A stretch of 64,000 bases of DNA from Thomasclavelia spiroformis (GTDB lineage: Bacteria > Bacillota_I > Bacilli_A > Erysipelotrichales > Coprobacillaceae), in contig JACJKV010000003.1 of the NCBI GenBank assembly GCA_016901755.1, positions 59,528 through 123,527 of the forward strand, given 5' to 3'. Position 1 is the first letter of the stretch, and each line of letters begins with the position of its first letter. Positions 63,594 to 64,000 of this stretch are shown here, in pieces. The notes beneath the pieces are model-generated. The model had not been told where the DNA came from and ran no database searches. It worked only from the letters and a program-made list of their open reading frames with translations. A program made the translations under genes and the position numbers.

Positions 63594-63973
63594 TATTCTA
63601 GATGCATTAAAAATTGTTTAGATTTGTTTTTGAAATATCTAAAATACTGTTTTCTTATAAGAAATATATGTTGGTAAAGAAACAATAATGAGATTTAACT
63701 TTAGAAAAATATTGAAAAGTTAAAAATGAAAATAATTAAAAGAAGCTGTAGTGAAATAGTGTGTCTTTCAACTTTTGATGGAAATGTGCAGTAATAACTT
63801 TTAAATTAAATAGTAAAAAACATCTTATAAAATCATCTCAAGAATATAGAGGTGATTTTTTTAATGTGATATAATGTATCCCATAAAATATAGTAAGCGT
63901 CAAATTATCAAGCAATTACTAAATGACGAATAACTTAATAAAATAAAGATGTACTTAAAGGAGGTGCATCTTA
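63594..63973 (+). other. Non-coding stretch with terminator and a new promoter
   Basis: No gene seen in 380 nt. It holds an intrinsic terminator at 63827-63860 (AAATCATCTC / GAGGTGATTT with one G-T pair, then T6-7), a TATAAT at 63871-63876, and a ~95-nt leader that ends in a hairpin around the next ribosome binding site. The bases 63640-63800 are AT-rich and featureless. Confidence 0.6.
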
Positions 63974-64000
63974 ATGATGATAAGAAATAAAGAACAGTGG
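63974..64000 (+). CDS. Start of an unknown gene (runs off the window)
   Basis: Only MMIRNKEQW is visible. GGAGG ends 9 nt before the ATG, and a promoter lies upstream. Product not predictable. Confidence 0.5.

Overview
The window is chromosomal DNA of a low-GC, AT-rich Firmicute. The origin layout, a TTATTCACA-type oriC, the small bacterial SRP RNA, the S4-domain YaaA and the DAP-type lysine genes suggest an anaerobic gut lineage near the Erysipelotrichales/Coprobacillaceae. That placement is inference from gene content and overall character; no marker comparison could be run.

Layout. (1) About 1-18.5 kb, all genes on the minus strand: a MarR-controlled heterodimeric ABC exporter, recR, dnaX, tadA, SRP RNA, a MerR regulator, a GNAT enzyme, serS, a DUF4186 protein, gyrA-gyrB-recF-yaaA, two decayed genes, dnaN and dnaA. 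(2) 18.5-18.95 kb: the oriC DnaA-box cluster. A second element (two boxes, trinucleotide tract, AT-rich DNA) lies between dnaA and dnaN. Genes run away from the origin on both sides. (3) 19-46.3 kb, mostly plus strand: rpmH, rnpA, yidC, jag, membrane proteins, a VanW protein, mnmE, an MscS channel, a lysine-riboswitch operon (free-standing aspartokinase regulatory subunit, dapA, dapB, lysA), a CcpA-type PTS/6-phospho-beta-glucosidase operon with an RpiR regulator, a small alarmone synthetase, a compact Clp ATPase, ispD with a NagZ-like hydrolase, and rpsF-ssb-rpsR.

(4) 46.3-64 kb: an accessory island starting right after rpsR. It opens with a tyrosine integrase cut off by an IS21-family element. 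It then carries two paralogous proteins, one with an RNA-polymerase alpha-CTD-like tail; a TIR protein built on 72-residue tandem Sel1 units; a decayed repeat-peptide gene; and a tight operon of about 10 kb. That operon encodes a tandem-TIR/TPR protein, an unrecognised 655-aa protein, a PP2C phosphatase, a 1301-aa fusion (protein kinase, Rossmann domain, RyR-like domain, PD-(D/E)xK nuclease), a stand-alone RyR protein and a small receiver-like protein. This looks like an undescribed phospho-regulated, nucleotide-signal defence system. Two near-identical structured 5' leader elements with a compensatory base change and a shared promoter layout lie upstream of the alpha-CTD pair and of the 10-kb operon, which suggests common control.
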